A stretch of DNA of 7,405 nucleotides from Candidatus Zymogenus sp. GTDB taxonomy: Bacteria; Desulfobacterota; Zymogenia; Zymogenales; Zymogenaceae. Below are positions 6,967 through 7,405 of this stretch, piece by piece. The stretch covers positions 1 to 7,405 of the forward strand of contig JAUWME010000103.1 of assembly GCA_030613285.1 (NCBI GenBank), written 5' to 3'. Under the pieces are notes generated by a model that worked only from the letters and a program-made list of their open reading frames with translations, was not told the DNA's origin and made no database searches. Every line of letters starts with the position of its first letter. Within the stretch, counting starts at the first letter, position 1. Both the position numbers and the translations under genes were made by a program.

Positions 6967-7405
6967 CTATGTAAATATCGGCGGCCTCCAAGTTCCGAAG
7001 GCTTCTGTAAAGGCCCTTCTCATCTCTCCCTCTGTAGCATCAGCCCTTGCCGCCTCGACAGTCTTGTAAGTGATATTTTCGCCTTTTTTACAGGCATCAA
7101 CGAGGGCCTTAAGCGCACTCTCCACCTTGTCGTTGTCCCTTGTCTCTCTCAATTTTGCAAGATTCCCCTTCATCTCTCTGAAGAGGTCTTCGTTGAACTG
7201 ACTCGCCTCGATGGGCGGCAGCTCCACGTCAGAGGCCTTGTAGAGATTTTTAGCTACGACTTTAATCTCACCCGTCTCGATCATCTTCTGCTCTCTCTGA
7301 ATATAGTTTGCAACCTTGCGGGGGAGCCAACCGCTATCTACGGCCTCGACAATTCCCCCCATCTTCTCAATCTCTTCAAGCTCATTTAAGATTTGCCTCT
7401 CCACC
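6967..7405 (-). CDS. acyl-CoA mutase large (catalytic) subunit, C-terminal part (5' end beyond window)
   Basis: The frame is open at the right edge and ends with TAG at 6967, so about 146 codons of a longer gene are seen. A GTG near the edge (7404) is probably internal. The sequence matches the region after the catalytic barrel in the methylmalonyl-CoA mutase large-subunit family. It shows a helix with EIEKMGGIVEAVDSGWLPRK, then YIQREQKMIETGEIKVVAKN, which corresponds to the family's Q-x-x-I-x-x-G-E-x-x-V-V-x-x-N segment, then a charged helical stretch, and the typical ending EMRRAFTEAFGTWRPP. No B12 domain follows, which agrees with cobalamin binding being supplied by the separate small gene 85 bases downstream. 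Large subunits are usually about 550 residues, so roughly a quarter is visible. The residues that distinguish methylmalonyl-, isobutyryl-, hydroxyisobutyryl- or ethylmalonyl-CoA mutases lie in the barrel, outside the window, so the substrate cannot be assigned. Confidence 0.87.
   Translation of the reverse strand, partial: VERQILNELEEIEKMGGIVEAVDSGWLPRKVANYIQREQKMIETGEIKVVAKNLYKASDVELPPIEASQFNEDLFREMKGNLAKLRETRDNDKVESALKALVDACKKGENITYKTVEAARADATEGEMRRAFTEAFGTWRPPIFT

Noticed and set aside
6961..7389. A 142-codon plus-strand frame opposite the large mutase subunit
   Set aside because: Antisense shadow; the minus-strand frame matches the mutase family to its C-terminal end.

Overview
The window looks like ordinary chromosomal DNA from a bacterium with moderate GC content. 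There are no phage, transposon, CRISPR, rRNA or tRNA signals. The gene set (a UvrD/Rep-type helicase, an M17 leucyl aminopeptidase, an acetoacetyl-CoA synthetase and a two-subunit B12-dependent acyl-CoA mutase) fits an anaerobic or syntrophic heterotroph such as a member of the Desulfobacterota (former Deltaproteobacteria). That placement is an inference from gene content and general protein character and has low confidence.

Layout. At the left edge is the 5' part of an unrecognised gene on the minus strand (1-218). A 198-bp intergenic region with divergent promoter-like sequences separates it from three plus-strand genes. These are a superfamily 1A DNA helicase (417-2411), leucyl aminopeptidase pepA (2491-4080) and acetoacetate--CoA ligase (4307-6271). 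The 226-bp gap before the ligase holds a perfect 24-bp palindrome and a near-consensus sigma70 promoter. The ligase ends at a strong GC-rich hairpin (6350-6378), in the gap facing two convergent minus-strand genes. These are a small cobalamin-binding mutase subunit (6468-6881) and, upstream of it in the same direction, the C-terminal part of the large catalytic mutase subunit (6967-7405), which runs off the right edge. No gene-free stretch exceeds 300 bp.

How the genes relate. The two mutase genes are spaced and oriented like one operon and should make one enzyme, a coenzyme-B12-dependent acyl-CoA carbon-skeleton mutase. Its substrate cannot be read here because the active-site barrel lies outside the window. 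The convergent ligase activates acetoacetate to acetoacetyl-CoA, so the right half has a short-chain acyl-CoA theme. The helicase and the aminopeptidase are housekeeping functions with no evident link to it.

The window holds no clear new defence or mobile system. The points most worth a second look are the altered B12-ligand motif in the small mutase subunit (E-T-H-T-R-G where the family has D-x-H-x-x-G), the overlapping palindromes upstream of the ligase promoter, and a promoter placed so that the helicase mRNA could be leaderless.
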